In this document: positions 51,998 to 60,797 of the stretch, piece after piece
Numbering within the stretch: position 1 is the stretch's first letter
Layout of the letters: the number at the start of each line of letters is the position of its first letter
Source of the DNA: CAYUVH01 sp964448135
GTDB taxonomy: Bacteria > Verrucomicrobiota > Verrucomicrobiia > Limisphaerales > UBA8199
Reading direction: 5' to 3'
Length of the DNA stretch: 64,000 nucleotides
Assembly: GCA_964448135.1 (NCBI GenBank)
Contig: CAYUVH010000007.1
Location: forward strand, 258,177-322,176
Made by a program: the position numbers and the translations under genes
Notes under the pieces: model-generated
Database searches by the model: none
What the model was told of the DNA's origin: nothing
What the model saw: only the letters and a program-made list of their open reading frames with translations

Positions 51998-54900
51998 TCA
52001 AGGCACCCATCGCGCGCGGTAAAAGCGGCCACTCGCGCCTGACGCGGTTGCTTCCAAGAAGTTCGCCTGCCCGGTCGTGTTGGTCACCAGCCCGGCTACC
52101 GTCCAGTTCGTGAAATCAGTCGTGGCCTCAATCTGGTAAACCAACCCCGTCGGCCCCCCGATACTAAAACTGAACACTCCGTTCGAAGTCGCGCCCACGC
52201 CCGAGAGCGAGGGCCGGTCCGCGACCGTTATAATCGCCACCACACTCGTCACCGCCCCCGCGCTGTTGCTCACCAAAACCGAGTAACCGCCCGCCTGCCC
52301 AGGCTGCACGTTCGTCAAACTCAGCGTGCCACCTTGCCCCCCACCCAAGCCCGTCCCGTCGAATTGCCATTGATACGCCAGCGGCGTGGTGCCGACGACT
52401 CCGATACTCAGATTCACCAACCCACCGGCCAGCACGGTCTGGTTGGCCGGTTGCTGCGTAATTATGGGCGCCGCCAGGACCGGCGGCAGCACCGCCACCA
52501 CGCTCGTGACCGCGCCGTTGAAAACCGGTATCGCGACCGAAACATTCGTGATCCCGCCGTCGGCACCGGTAAAAACATAATAACTGGTATCCAAATCCGT
52601 TTTGCCCGCGAGCGTCGCGCTTACCTGACCCGAAGTCGGATTGAAATCGGCGGTCACCATGCGCGACGTGCGCAACGCGCGCGCATACTGGCTGAGAAAA
52701 TCCACCGTCACGTAGATCGGACGGTAAGCCGCCAGGTTGTTCGTCAGCCCCTGCAAGGTCGCCTGCCAGTAAACCGTGTTCACCGACCCCACATACCACT
52801 CGTGGCTGAAGAGCGTCGTCGGCACCATGCTGTCCAGCGTGCGCTTCACCATCTTCGTCCCGCGGCTGGTGCTCCCCGCCACGTCGCTGTCCGGACACCA
52901 TTCCCCGCAGCTGGCCACGTCCCGCACCTCGGAATAATAATTGAAAAATTTCCCGTCCATTTCCGGATGCCCCGGCACGCTCAGCCAGTCGCAATAAAAC
53001 GTCGGCCAGTTCAATTCCCCGGCGCTCGGCGTTTCATAAAGCCGGTACGGCCCGCCCAGCAGCCACGGCGTCGGCGGCGTCTGGGAATATTCGATGGAGC
53101 CCGGCACCACCTCGATGGGCACATACTCCATCCCCATCCGGCTTAAAAATTGAAATGCATTCACTCCGATCTCGGAAAAGTGCGTCGCACAAACCTTGGA
53201 AATCGGAATCCCGTGGTTCGTATGCCATAGCGCCCCCGCGTAAAAGTTGTTGGACACGACTGGAGTTGGCCACGGCTGCCCCAGCCCGTGATTGAAATAG
53301 AAAAACACATCGTTGTTGAAGGCATGAATCGAAGCCGTCGCGTTCCCGCTCGTCGTCAATCCTTTCAAATCGAGCGCCGAGGATTCCGTCACGTTGGAAT
53401 AGAAAAGCGCGATGAACGGCTTGAACCCGAACATGTTCGCGTCGTGCACCCAGCCGAACGGCCCCACCGCGTCATCGATCCGCATCGAGACAAAGTTCGG
53501 CAGCCCCCGCATCACGAACGGCTTGCGGGCCGCCCACACCACCCCGCGCCACATCACGTCATCCAGCCCATCCACCGGTCCCAGCACCGTCGCGAGCATC
53601 CAGCCATAACTGCACCACTGCACCGCGCGGCCCTGGCCGTACTTTTTCACCACCACCAACGGCTTGCCGCCGGCCGTCACCACATTGGTCACGCCCGCTG
53701 GCGAAGTGAAACCCGGCAGGCTCACGCTCGAGCGGAACGAAACCGTGTCATTCGCGGCATGTCGCGCCGTCACGAAATGCATTTGCGACCCCGGTTCCGT
53801 CGGCGGGAAACTCGCGCTCGAAACCGAAGTCGCGCTCCCGTACGTGAACCCGAAAATATTCTGCACAAACGTGTAACGCCCCGCTGCGCCCGTCGTGAGG
53901 TTATTGTCAAAATTCACCAACCCCGTCCCGTTCGACACCGCCAGCGAAATCGCCGCCTGCGCCGCGGGCGTCAGATAAGTCAAATTCGTGTCCAACTGGT
54001 TATGCCCGATGATGATGACCGCGCAATTGCTCAAAGCTGCTCCTGGCGCATTCGTCGAAATATCCTGGATCGTGTACGGAAAACCAAAATTACCCAGGTA
54101 CGGCTGGATGAACCGTTGAAAGTCCGCGTAGCCGGCACTGTGCGAATTCACCAGCACCACCGCCCCCGCGCTCTGCGGCGAAGGTGGCGCCGCGGGAGAC
54201 ACTGCCAGTACGGCCACGCTGCTCGTCACGGAATTCAAGTCGTTCGCGATCACGACCTGATAATTCCCTGCATCGTTGGTCTGAGCGCCCGCGAGCAACA
54301 ACCCCGCCGTATTCACGCCCGAACGATTGCCGCCATCGGATAAGGCCCCCCCATTCTTCAACCATTGATAACTCAACGGCGGCGTCCCGGCTCCGCGCGC
54401 ACTCAACAGAACATCACTCCCCGCCGTCACGCTTTGATTGGTCGGTTGCAACGTGATCACCGCCGGACCCGTCACCGCCAATGTGGCCACCGCGCTCGTC
54501 ACCGCACCCGCCACATTTGTCACCACCAAAACCAGATTCCCGGCATCCGACGCTTGCACGGAACTGATCGTCACAGAGTTGGACCCCGCACCGCTGATCC
54601 GCCCGCCCTCGATCAAATTCACGCCATTGAGCCGCCATTGATAATTCAACGGCGCGGTTCCAGTGGCCGCTGCGGCAAAACCGGCCGTCGTCCCCGGATC
54701 ATTCGTCGCCCCTTGCGGCTGCTGCGTGATCGTCGGCGGCACCAGCACCGTCAGCACCGCCACCGAACTCGTCAACGAACTCCCCGCATCCGTCACCACC
54801 ACCGTGTAATTCCCCGAGTTGGTCGACTGCACGTTGCTCAGCGCCACGGTCGCGTTGGTCGCGCCGCTGCTGGGAATTCCGCCCACGCGCCACTGCCACG

Positions 54901-55774
54901 CCAGCGGCGGCGTGCCCGTCGCCTCCACCGAAAAACCCGTGCTGCCGCCCGACAACAGCGTCTGGCTCTGCGGCTGTGTTGTGATATTCAACCCCTTGCA
55001 CTTCCCCGACGCGCCCGCCGCATAGATCGCCGAGATTTCCGCGCCCGACAAAACGCGATTATAAAGCGACACCTCGTCCAGCAACCCATAAAATTTGTGG
55101 TCCCAGCCGGACTGCCCCGTCGTGCCGAAATACAGCGCATTCGTCCCATAATCCTGCGCGAAGCCCACATACTTTTGCGCCTCCAACTTCCCGTTCACAT
55201 ACAACTGGATGTAATCCACCCCGCGGATCGCCAACACATGATACCACGTGCCGGCGGCGATCTGTGTCACTCCCGGCATATCCACCGAGGCGCCCGTCGC
55301 CGAAGCCACCGTGAAATCAAAATAGTCCTTCGATGAAACCCGCGTCTTGGTCAGCGAAAAACCTTCGAACTGCGACGAGCGGCTGTTCTGCTTGAAGACA
55401 ATGTATTGCTGCCCGGCCTGCGAATTGCCCGTGGAATCCAGGCCCGTAAACTTTACCCACGCCTCGATGGTTAAATTCGTCGGATGAAAAATCGCCGCAT
55501 CCGGCACCTGCACATAGCCGGCGTTTCCATCCATCGAAAAAGCCTGCCCCACGAATCCCGTGGCATTGGCGACCGCGCCTCCCTGCAACATCCCGTTATT
55601 CGTCCCCGCGCGATTGCTGGCATTCCCATCGCCAGCCCACCACCCCACCAACCCCGGAGGTGGTGCAAAGCAACTGGCCGCCCAGACCTTCCCTGAAAAA
55701 ATCAAGCAGCCAGCCAATGCCAACGCCCCATGCCGACGAAAAGAGAAAAGGATGGGCCTGGCGTGAATTAACAT
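51998..55774 (-). CDS. Giant secreted LamG/Ig-like protein with deacetylase-like core
   Basis: 1258 residues. Signal peptide (about 1-32), then LamG/concanavalin-like domain (about 38-257, LVGWWAGDGNASNRAGTNNG). Three Ig-like repeats follow (about 258-530), each with a variant of ITQQPQ...WQW. A flavodoxin/GATase-like region comes next (about 540-755, VVLVNSHSAGYADFQRF), then a core that looks like a polysaccharide deacetylase fold (about 760-1045, FVSMRIDDAVGPFGWVHDA with an Asp-Asp pair near 765, and LFSHEWYVG). Another Ig-like domain (about 1100-1185) precedes a C-terminal 'FYRARWVP' module. The Asp pair and His are consistent with, but do not prove, a metal-dependent N- or O-deacetylase acting on an extracellular glycan. 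Confidence 0.78.
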   Translation of the reverse strand: MLIHARPILFSFRRHGALALAGCLIFSGKVWAASCFAPPPGLVGWWAGDGNASNRAGTNNGMLQGGAVANATGFVGQAFSMDGNAGYVQVPDAAIFHPTNLTIEAWVKFTGLDSTGNSQAGQQYIVFKQNSRSSQFEGFSLTKTRVSSKDYFDFTVASATGASVDMPGVTQIAAGTWYHVLAIRGVDYIQLYVNGKLEAQKYVGFAQDYGTNALYFGTTGQSGWDHKFYGLLDEVSLYNRVLSGAEISAIYAAGASGKCKGLNITTQPQSQTLLSGGSTGFSVEATGTPPLAWQWRVGGIPSSGATNATVALSNVQSTNSGNYTVVVTDAGSSLTSSVAVLTVLVPPTITQQPQGATNDPGTTAGFAAAATGTAPLNYQWRLNGVNLIEGGRISGAGSNSVTISSVQASDAGNLVLVVTNVAGAVTSAVATLAVTGPAVITLQPTNQSVTAGSDVLLSARGAGTPPLSYQWLKNGGALSDGGNRSGVNTAGLLLAGAQTNDAGNYQVVIANDLNSVTSSVAVLAVSPAAPPSPQSAGAVVLVNSHSAGYADFQRFIQPYLGNFGFPYTIQDISTNAPGAALSNCAVIIIGHNQLDTNLTYLTPAAQAAISLAVSNGTGLVNFDNNLTTGAAGRYTFVQNIFGFTYGSATSVSSASFPPTEPGSQMHFVTARHAANDTVSFRSSVSLPGFTSPAGVTNVVTAGGKPLVVVKKYGQGRAVQWCSYGWMLATVLGPVDGLDDVMWRGVVWAARKPFVMRGLPNFVSMRIDDAVGPFGWVHDANMFGFKPFIALFYSNVTESSALDLKGLTTSGNATASIHAFNNDVFFYFNHGLGQPWPTPVVSNNFYAGALWHTNHGIPISKVCATHFSEIGVNAFQFLSRMGMEYVPIEVVPGSIEYSQTPPTPWLLGGPYRLYETPSAGELNWPTFYCDWLSVPGHPEMDGKFFNYYSEVRDVASCGEWCPDSDVAGSTSRGTKMVKRTLDSMVPTTLFSHEWYVGSVNTVYWQATLQGLTNNLAAYRPIYVTVDFLSQYARALRTSRMVTADFNPTSGQVSATLAGKTDLDTSYYVFTGADGGITNVSVAIPVFNGAVTSVVAVLPPVLAAPIITQQPANQTVLAGGLVNLSIGVVGTTPLAYQWQFDGTGLGGGQGGTLSLTNVQPGQAGGYSVLVSNSAGAVTSVVAIITVADRPSLSGVGATSNGVFSFSIGGPTGLVYQIEATTDFTNWTVAGLVTNTTGQANFLEATASGASGRFYRARWVP

Positions 55775-55924
55775 GAATGACTGCGGGCAACTTCCCGACG
55801 ATTTTGCAAAACTCTTCTACCAATGCCCGCGGCAATAAATAAACGTCCTTCACCAGCCACACTGGGAGGATACGTTGTCGCCTATCAATAACCCACAAAC
55901 CCCTTGAACACAACTGCCGTATCT

Positions 55925-55984
55925 CCATTTGATGTTTGAAGGTTGGAGCTTCTCTGGTCCTTGGTGCTTGGTCCTTGGTGCTTT
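55925..55984. repeat. 'TGGTCCTTGG' dispersed repeat (copy 5 of 5)
   Basis: Begins ATTTGATGTTTGAAGG and continues with TCCTTGGTGCTTGG units, just upstream of the clpP promoter. The 281-base gap otherwise holds the divergent promoters. Confidence 0.75.
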
Positions 55985-55998
55985 TCGTCCGCCCACAC

Positions 55999-56027
55999 TT
56001 GACCCTCCCCCACCACTCCGCTACGTT
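55999..56027 (+). promoter_or_regulatory. Possible sigma-70-type promoter of clpP
   Basis: TTGACC (55999-56004), a 17-base spacer, and TACGTT (56022-56027), 29 bases before the clpP ATG. The -10 box is imperfect. Confidence 0.4.
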
Positions 56028-56055
56028 GCCCCCATAGAAATTAGAGTCTGATTTT

Positions 56056-56682
56056 ATGAATAATTTTTTAGTCCCGATGGTGGTGGAGCAAACGGGCCGC
56101 GGTGAACGCGGCTACGATATTTATTCCCGGTTGCTCGTTGACCGCATCGTTTTTCTCGGTACCCCCGTGGATGACATGGTGGCCAATCTGATCATTGCCC
56201 AACTGCTCTTCCTGCAAATGACCGACGCGAAGAAGGATGTGCATTTCTACGTCAATTCCCCCGGCGGCAGCATTACCGCCGGCCTGGCCATTTACGACAC
56301 GATGCAATTCATGACCTGCGACGTGAATACCTACTGCATCGGCCAGGCTGCCAGCATGGGAGCGGTTCTCCTCGCCGCGGGCACCAAAGGCAAGCGCTTC
56401 GCCCTGCCCAATGCGCGCATCATGATCCACCAGCCCTGGGGTGGCGCTCAAGGCGTCGCGACCGATATCAGCATCCAGGCCAGGGAAATTCTCCGGCTCA
56501 AAGACCGCTTGAACGAAATCATCGGCCACCACTGCGGCAAGACCGCGGATATCATCGCCCGGGATACCGATCGCGATTACTTCATGTCTTCCGAAGAAGC
56601 GAAAGCCTATGGGCTCGTGGATGAAGTGGTGCAATCCCGCAAACAAATTCCCGCCCTCGCTGAAAAAGACAAGCAGAGCTAA
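56056..56682 (+). CDS. clpP: ATP-dependent Clp protease proteolytic subunit
   Basis: 208 residues. Barrel-shaped serine protease that degrades proteins fed by Clp ATPases. Catalytic triad visible as S100 (GQAASMGAVLLAAG), H125 (RIMIHQPWGG) and D174 (RDTDRDYFM). The active-site Gly-rich loop NSPGGSITAG is at 68-77. Start MNNFLVPMVVEQTGRGERGYD matches the family; a Shine-Dalgarno sequence is weak. Length is usual. clpX follows six bases after the stop, the classic operon order. Confidence 0.96.
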   Translation: MNNFLVPMVVEQTGRGERGYDIYSRLLVDRIVFLGTPVDDMVANLIIAQLLFLQMTDAKKDVHFYVNSPGGSITAGLAIYDTMQFMTCDVNTYCIGQAASMGAVLLAAGTKGKRFALPNARIMIHQPWGGAQGVATDISIQAREILRLKDRLNEIIGHHCGKTADIIARDTDRDYFMSSEEAKAYGLVDEVVQSRKQIPALAEKDKQS

Positions 56683-56688
56683 ACCCGC

Positions 56689-57981
56689 ATGGCCCGGCCC
56701 AACAATCTCACGCTTTGCAGTTTCTGCGGCAAATCGCACGCGGAGGTGAAGAAGTTGATCGCCGGACCCGGGGTTTACATCTGCGACAATTGTGTCGTGC
56801 TGTGCAAGCAGGTGCTGGACAAGGAATCCGCACCGCCTTCCAGCAAGCGTCATAAACCCAAGGCCGCCCTCGGCAAACCCGCCGAACTCAAGCGCCAGCT
56901 CGATACCTGGTGCATCGGCCAGGACCACGCCAAGAAGACGCTCGCTGTCGCCGTACACAATCACTACAAACGCGTCCTGCAGGAACCAGCCGCCGGCGGC
57001 GAAGCGCCAGCGCCCAGCGGTCCCCACGCCGAAGTCGAAATCGAAAAGACCAACATCCTCATGATCGGCCCCACCGGCTCCGGCAAAACCTTGCTGGCCC
57101 GCACCCTGGCCCAAATCCTGGATGTCCCCTTCGCGATCGCCGACGCCACGACCCTCACCGAGGCCGGCTACGTCGGCGAAGACGTCGAAAACATTGTTCT
57201 CCGCCTGCTTCAAAATGCGGACTACGACGTCAAACGCGCCCAGCGCGGGATCGTTTACATTGACGAGATCGACAAGATCGCCCGCAAAACGGAAAACGTT
57301 TCCATCACTCGCGATGTCTCCGGTGAAGGCGTCCAGCAGGCGCTCCTGAAAATTCTCGAAGGCACCATCTGCAACGTCCCGCCGCAGGGCGGTCGCAAGC
57401 ATCCGCAGCAGGAATACATCCGCGTGGACACCACCGGCATCCTCTTCATCTGCGGCGGCGCGTTTGTCGGCCTCGAAAAAATCATCCAACGCCGCCTCGG
57501 CCGCCAGGTCCTCGGCTTCCGCTCCGCCAACGCCGGCAATGAGAATTTGGAAACCGACTTCAAGCGCCAGGAGCTCCTCGCCTGCGTCGAACCGGAAGAC
57601 CTGCTGAACTACGGCTTCATCCCCGAATTCGTCGGCCGCCTGCCGATGATCACCGTGCTGGAGGAACTCACCGAAGCCCAGCTCGTCTCGATCCTCACGG
57701 ACACCCGCAACGCCCTCACCAAGCAATACGCCAAGCTCATGGCGATGGAAGGCGTCACCCTGGAATTTTCTCCCGAAGCCCTCCACGAACTCGCCCGCCA
57801 GGCCCTGAAAAAAGGCACCGGCGCCCGCGCCCTTCGCAGCCTTCTGGAGAGACTGATGCTCGACGTCATGTATGACGTCCCCGGCAGCGACGACGTCGTC
57901 CACATTCACATCACGCAGCCCGTCGTCACCGGCCAGATCAAGCCCCTCATCCGTCGCAAACACGGCCGCGCCGCCGCCTAA
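56689..57981 (+). CDS. clpX: ATP-dependent Clp protease ATPase subunit ClpX
   Basis: 430 residues, AAA+ unfoldase partner of ClpP. N-terminal zinc-binding domain with C10, C13, C32 and C35 (CSFC ... CDNC). Walker A GPTGSGKT at 127-134, Walker B YIDEIDKI, pore-type loop region GYVGEDVENI, sensor regions, and the GFR-like ClpP-binding loop are in the expected order (GFRSAN). Length is typical. Cotranscribed with clpP. The 3' flank holds a REP element that belongs to the following transposase gene. Confidence 0.96.
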   Translation: MARPNNLTLCSFCGKSHAEVKKLIAGPGVYICDNCVVLCKQVLDKESAPPSSKRHKPKAALGKPAELKRQLDTWCIGQDHAKKTLAVAVHNHYKRVLQEPAAGGEAPAPSGPHAEVEIEKTNILMIGPTGSGKTLLARTLAQILDVPFAIADATTLTEAGYVGEDVENIVLRLLQNADYDVKRAQRGIVYIDEIDKIARKTENVSITRDVSGEGVQQALLKILEGTICNVPPQGGRKHPQQEYIRVDTTGILFICGGAFVGLEKIIQRRLGRQVLGFRSANAGNENLETDFKRQELLACVEPEDLLNYGFIPEFVGRLPMITVLEELTEAQLVSILTDTRNALTKQYAKLMAMEGVTLEFSPEALHELARQALKKGTGARALRSLLERLMLDVMYDVPGSDDVVHIHITQPVVTGQIKPLIRRKHGRAAA

Positions 57982-57984
57982 CCT

Positions 57985-58012
57985 CCGTAGCAGCCGAGGT
58001 AACGAGGCTCCA
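57985..58012 (+). repeat. GTAG-led REP element, upstream of the REP transposase
   Basis: Imperfect palindrome with core AGCCGAGGTAACGAGGCT preceded by CCGTAGC. Repeated at 58645-58672, inverted at 58705-58731, and as a variant inside modF at 34749. Confidence 0.85.
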
Positions 58013-58083
58013 TTTAAACGGACGCGCTTAAACCGTCCGAAACAGTTGAGCCTTCCCTTCTCAATTGGTACCGTAGGAAAAAG

Positions 58084-58650
58084 ATGGATCGCACCTTCTA
58101 CCTGCCACGCCTCCCTCGCGAATACTACCAGGCAGACGCAGTTGTTCACTGGACACTTCCAATCTCAAATCGAAGCCGGGGCTGGCTGAGCGAAACGTTC
58201 CAAGTCCAATTCCGGGAAATGATGCTCCACGCGGCAAATCGCGAAGGCCTTCTCTGCCCAACCTACTGCCTGATGCCCGACCACCTTCACTTTATCTGGA
58301 TGGGCCTTCGTCTCGACTCTGATCAATTGAACGGGATGTCCTTCTTCCGCCGTTACCTGGAGCCCCTGCTGGCGCCGCACCGCTTTCAGCATCAACCTCA
58401 CGATCACGTGCTGCGGGAAGAGGAACGCCGAAGGAACGCCTTTGCAATCGTTTGCGGCTACATTCTCCAAAACCCGTGTCGAGCCGGATTCGTCGAAAAG
58501 GCCGCTGACTGGCAATTCAGCGGAGCCGTCGTCCCTGGTTATCCAGACCTGAATCCAAGTGGTAACGATTTCTGGCGAAAATTCTGGGATCGTCATCGCG
58601 AAGCCAAACATCCCGACGCCCACAAAATCCGGCGCCCTCCCCTTCCGTAG
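58084..58650 (+). CDS. REP-associated tyrosine transposase (RAYT, Y1/IS200-like)
   Basis: 188 residues. Single-strand-specific Y1 HUH-type transposase, domesticated type that acts on REP elements. The HUH metal pair is H67-L-H69 in LMPDHLHFIW, and the usual nucleophile region is GYILQNPCRAGFV, with Y126. The N-terminal half (RTFYLPRLPREYYQADAVVHW) and the FREMMLHAANREGLLC region fit the family. Unlike IS200 it is not flanked by its own ends but by REP elements: one upstream, one downstream whose GTAG supplies its TAG stop codon, and an inverted partner. Sited just after clpX. Confidence 0.85.
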   Translation: MDRTFYLPRLPREYYQADAVVHWTLPISNRSRGWLSETFQVQFREMMLHAANREGLLCPTYCLMPDHLHFIWMGLRLDSDQLNGMSFFRRYLEPLLAPHRFQHQPHDHVLREEERRRNAFAIVCGYILQNPCRAGFVEKAADWQFSGAVVPGYPDLNPSGNDFWRKFWDRHREAKHPDAHKIRRPPLP

Positions 58651-58672
58651 CAGCCGAGGTAACGAGGCTCCA
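58645..58672 (+). repeat. GTAG-led REP element overlapping the RAYT stop codon
   Basis: Same 26 bases as the upstream REP. The stop codon of the transposase is the TAG of its GTAG. Confidence 0.88.
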
Positions 58673-58704
58673 TAATTCCGGAAGCGTGCCCGCGTCCGAT
58701 GAGC

Positions 58705-58731
58705 TGGAGCCTCGTCACCTCGACTGCTCCG
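58705..58731 (-). repeat. Inverted REP partner (BIME-like pair)
   Basis: Reads, on the minus strand, as the same REP with a few substitutions (GAGCAGTCGAGGTGACGAGG core). With 58645-58672 it forms an inverted pair, the usual BIME arrangement. Confidence 0.82.
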
Positions 58732-58735
58732 ATCC

Positions 58736-60049
58736 CTAAGCCAGCTTCAACGGCCCCGCCTCACACAAACTCGCCTTCCCAAACGTCGCTATCTTATGCC
58801 CCGCGGCGTGCGCCAGCGCCAGGTGCAACCGGTTATGCGGCGTCTTCTCCACCTGCACCGACCGCCCCATCTTGAAACCCCAACCGCCGCCTGCCAGCAC
58901 AAACGGAATATTATCCAGCGTGTGCGAATTCCCCTTCCCCAACTCATTCGTCCACACGATCAACGTATTATCCAACAACGTCCCCGACGAACCCGGCTCC
59001 GGCGTGCTCGCCAGCCGATCCAGCAAATAGCGCAACTCCCCGCAAAACCATTTGTTGATCTTGATCAACTTCGCCTGCGTCGCCTCATCCTTGTCCGGCT
59101 CATGCGACAGCTGGTGATGATTGTCCGAAATGTTCAGCCAGTTCATCCGCGCCTGCCCCACCGACTTCGTATATTGCAACGTCGCCACCCGCGCCATGTC
59201 ATTGACGAAACTGTTCACCAATAAATCCACCTGCATCCGGCTCAGCCGCGGCACATTGTCGTTCTGATCCGCCACGCCTTCCTCGAGCATCGGCGGTCCC
59301 ACGCGCAACTTGCTCTTGCCCGCGTCGCTCACTTCCTTCTCCATCTGCCGCACCAGCGCCTGGTGCTCATCCAGCAAACGTCGATCCTCCGCGCTCACCA
59401 GCTTGCGGACCTTCTTCAGATCATCCTGCACATCATCCAGCACGCTCTGCAACGCCTCCTTGTCCTTCATCTGCCCGTAGAGCTTGCGGTACATCTGATA
59501 CGGATCGGAGATCGGCGCCACCGGTTGATTCGGTCCCGCGTAAGACATCCGCGTCCACGGATCCGCCCGGTCCGTCACGCCCACGCCGAACTCCAGCGAA
59601 CCGAAACGCGTCCGCGTCTCCTCGCGGCTCTGAAAATAATTCTTCAACTCCTGATCAATCGAAATCCCGCTCGCCCACCCGGCCGGCGTATCGGAACCAC
59701 CTTGCACATTCCCCGGAAAAAGTTCGATGCCCGTGAGCAGACAGCTCATCCCGCGCATGTGCCCATCACCATCCCCGCGCACGCGATTGCAGAGCCCATG
59801 CAGGATCAGCAGCTTTTCCTTGAAGGGAGCCAGCGGCTCCATGATCTCCTTCAACTTGAAATCCGACCCCGTTTCATCCGGCCAGAACGACGAAGGAATC
59901 GTCCCGTTCGGACTGAACATGATGATCAACCGCTGCCGCGGCCGCGCCGGCGCCGCCAGCCCCAGGCTGGGCAACCCCAGAATAAAAGGCAGCGAGGCGG
60001 CGGATAGCCCAACCTCTTTCAGAAACTGCCGTCGGCGCAACGCGTTCAT
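58736..60049 (-). CDS. DUF1552 family secreted protein
   Basis: 437 residues with a Tat-like/secretory head RRRQFLKEVGLSAASLPFIL. Family DUF1552 of Planctomycetes and Verrucomicrobia, function unknown, related to DUF1501/alkaline phosphatase-like folds. Family motifs seen are MFSPNGTIPSSFWPDETG, CNRVRGDGDGHMRGMSCLLTG, LNISDNHHQLSHEPD and LIVWTNELGKGNSHT. It is normally paired with a DUF1592/1588 cytochrome-type gene just upstream; here none is within the 358-base gap before it, so it is an orphan. The gene is complete. Confidence 0.85.
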   Translation of the reverse strand: MNALRRRQFLKEVGLSAASLPFILGLPSLGLAAPARPRQRLIIMFSPNGTIPSSFWPDETGSDFKLKEIMEPLAPFKEKLLILHGLCNRVRGDGDGHMRGMSCLLTGIELFPGNVQGGSDTPAGWASGISIDQELKNYFQSREETRTRFGSLEFGVGVTDRADPWTRMSYAGPNQPVAPISDPYQMYRKLYGQMKDKEALQSVLDDVQDDLKKVRKLVSAEDRRLLDEHQALVRQMEKEVSDAGKSKLRVGPPMLEEGVADQNDNVPRLSRMQVDLLVNSFVNDMARVATLQYTKSVGQARMNWLNISDNHHQLSHEPDKDEATQAKLIKINKWFCGELRYLLDRLASTPEPGSSGTLLDNTLIVWTNELGKGNSHTLDNIPFVLAGGGWGFKMGRSVQVEKTPHNRLHLALAHAAGHKIATFGKASLCEAGPLKLA

Positions 60050-60407
60050 CCTGAAGAAGACCTGTATTCTATACCATACTCCTAACCGTCGGTCGAGGTT
60101 TCGTTTGGAGGCTTAGTTTACAAATCGAACGCATCCCAGTTCCCGGAATGCCGAAAAGGTCTGCAACTTCTTCATCCCGGAGGGATGTCAGACAGTAGCC
60201 GGTTGGTCCATCCGAGTCGGCGAGGATGGACCACCGGATCCAGCACTAGATTTCAATGCATCCGAGAAGGATGCCACTTCCCCAGGAACCGGGAGCTTTT
60301 GAATCGAGTTCGGCGATCTTCCGCAAGGGGCAGTATTGTGAAGCCTCACTCATCATCGTAAACCAGCAAGTCGCTCCCAGCTCATGCAGCCCCGCCCGTC
60401 GTGCTAG
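60050..60407. repeat. Gene-free stretch with a hairpin repeat
   Basis: Holds CATCCC-GGA-GGGATG (60173-60187), followed by GTAGCCGG and the stem GGTCCATCC (60205-60213) with GGATGGACC (60224-60232). The same kind of double hairpin is at 62516-62566. The rest shows no gene or motif. Confidence 0.6.
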
Positions 60408-60797
60408 CTAAATTGTTTCGTCACCGGCGTCGGGCGCATCCACCGGCCACATATAGAACGCCAGGGCGATGCCGTATTCAAAAGCTTCCTCAACCCGCTC
60501 AAGCGAATCCCGCCGCTCATCCGCATCCATTTCGTTGCTCAGCGTATAGCTTTCCCGGCAAACCACTTCCCAATGGTCGAACCTGACCGGCCGCCAACCC
60601 TCCTCCTGAATTTGCTCGATCGCCATTTTTTCGGCGGAGCGCAAATCATCCGCGTTCACCCAGCAATTTACGAAAGCGCCACCGATTTCCTTGGCTTCGG
60701 CGCTTTCCGGCGCCGGCTTGGCCATGATTCGAACGAGGAACAACTCCTCCGGCTTCTGGCGGCATACCGGTGGCAGGTCGTCCGAAAAAAGTTTCAT
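60408..60797 (-). CDS. Small acidic protein coupled to the beta-lactamase gene
   Basis: 129 residues from ATG at 60797, overlapping the beta-lactamase stop by four bases (ATGA). No signal peptide. Middle block AFVNCWVNADDLRSAEKMAIEQIQEEGWRPVRFDHW has an alternating alpha/beta pattern; a Cys/Trp pair and a strongly acidic end (DAPDAGDETI) are notable. No family was recognised. Translational coupling suggests a shared role, for instance an immunity-like, chaperone or regulatory protein, but nothing in the sequence decides this. Confidence 0.7.
   Translation of the reverse strand: MKLFSDDLPPVCRQKPEELFLVRIMAKPAPESAEAKEIGGAFVNCWVNADDLRSAEKMAIEQIQEEGWRPVRFDHWEVVCRESYTLSNEMDADERRDSLERVEEAFEYGIALAFYMWPVDAPDAGDETI

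Noticed and set aside
56068..58149. 693-residue minus-strand frame over clpP, clpX and the REP transposase
   Set aside because: Antisense to certain genes and of shadow-like composition.
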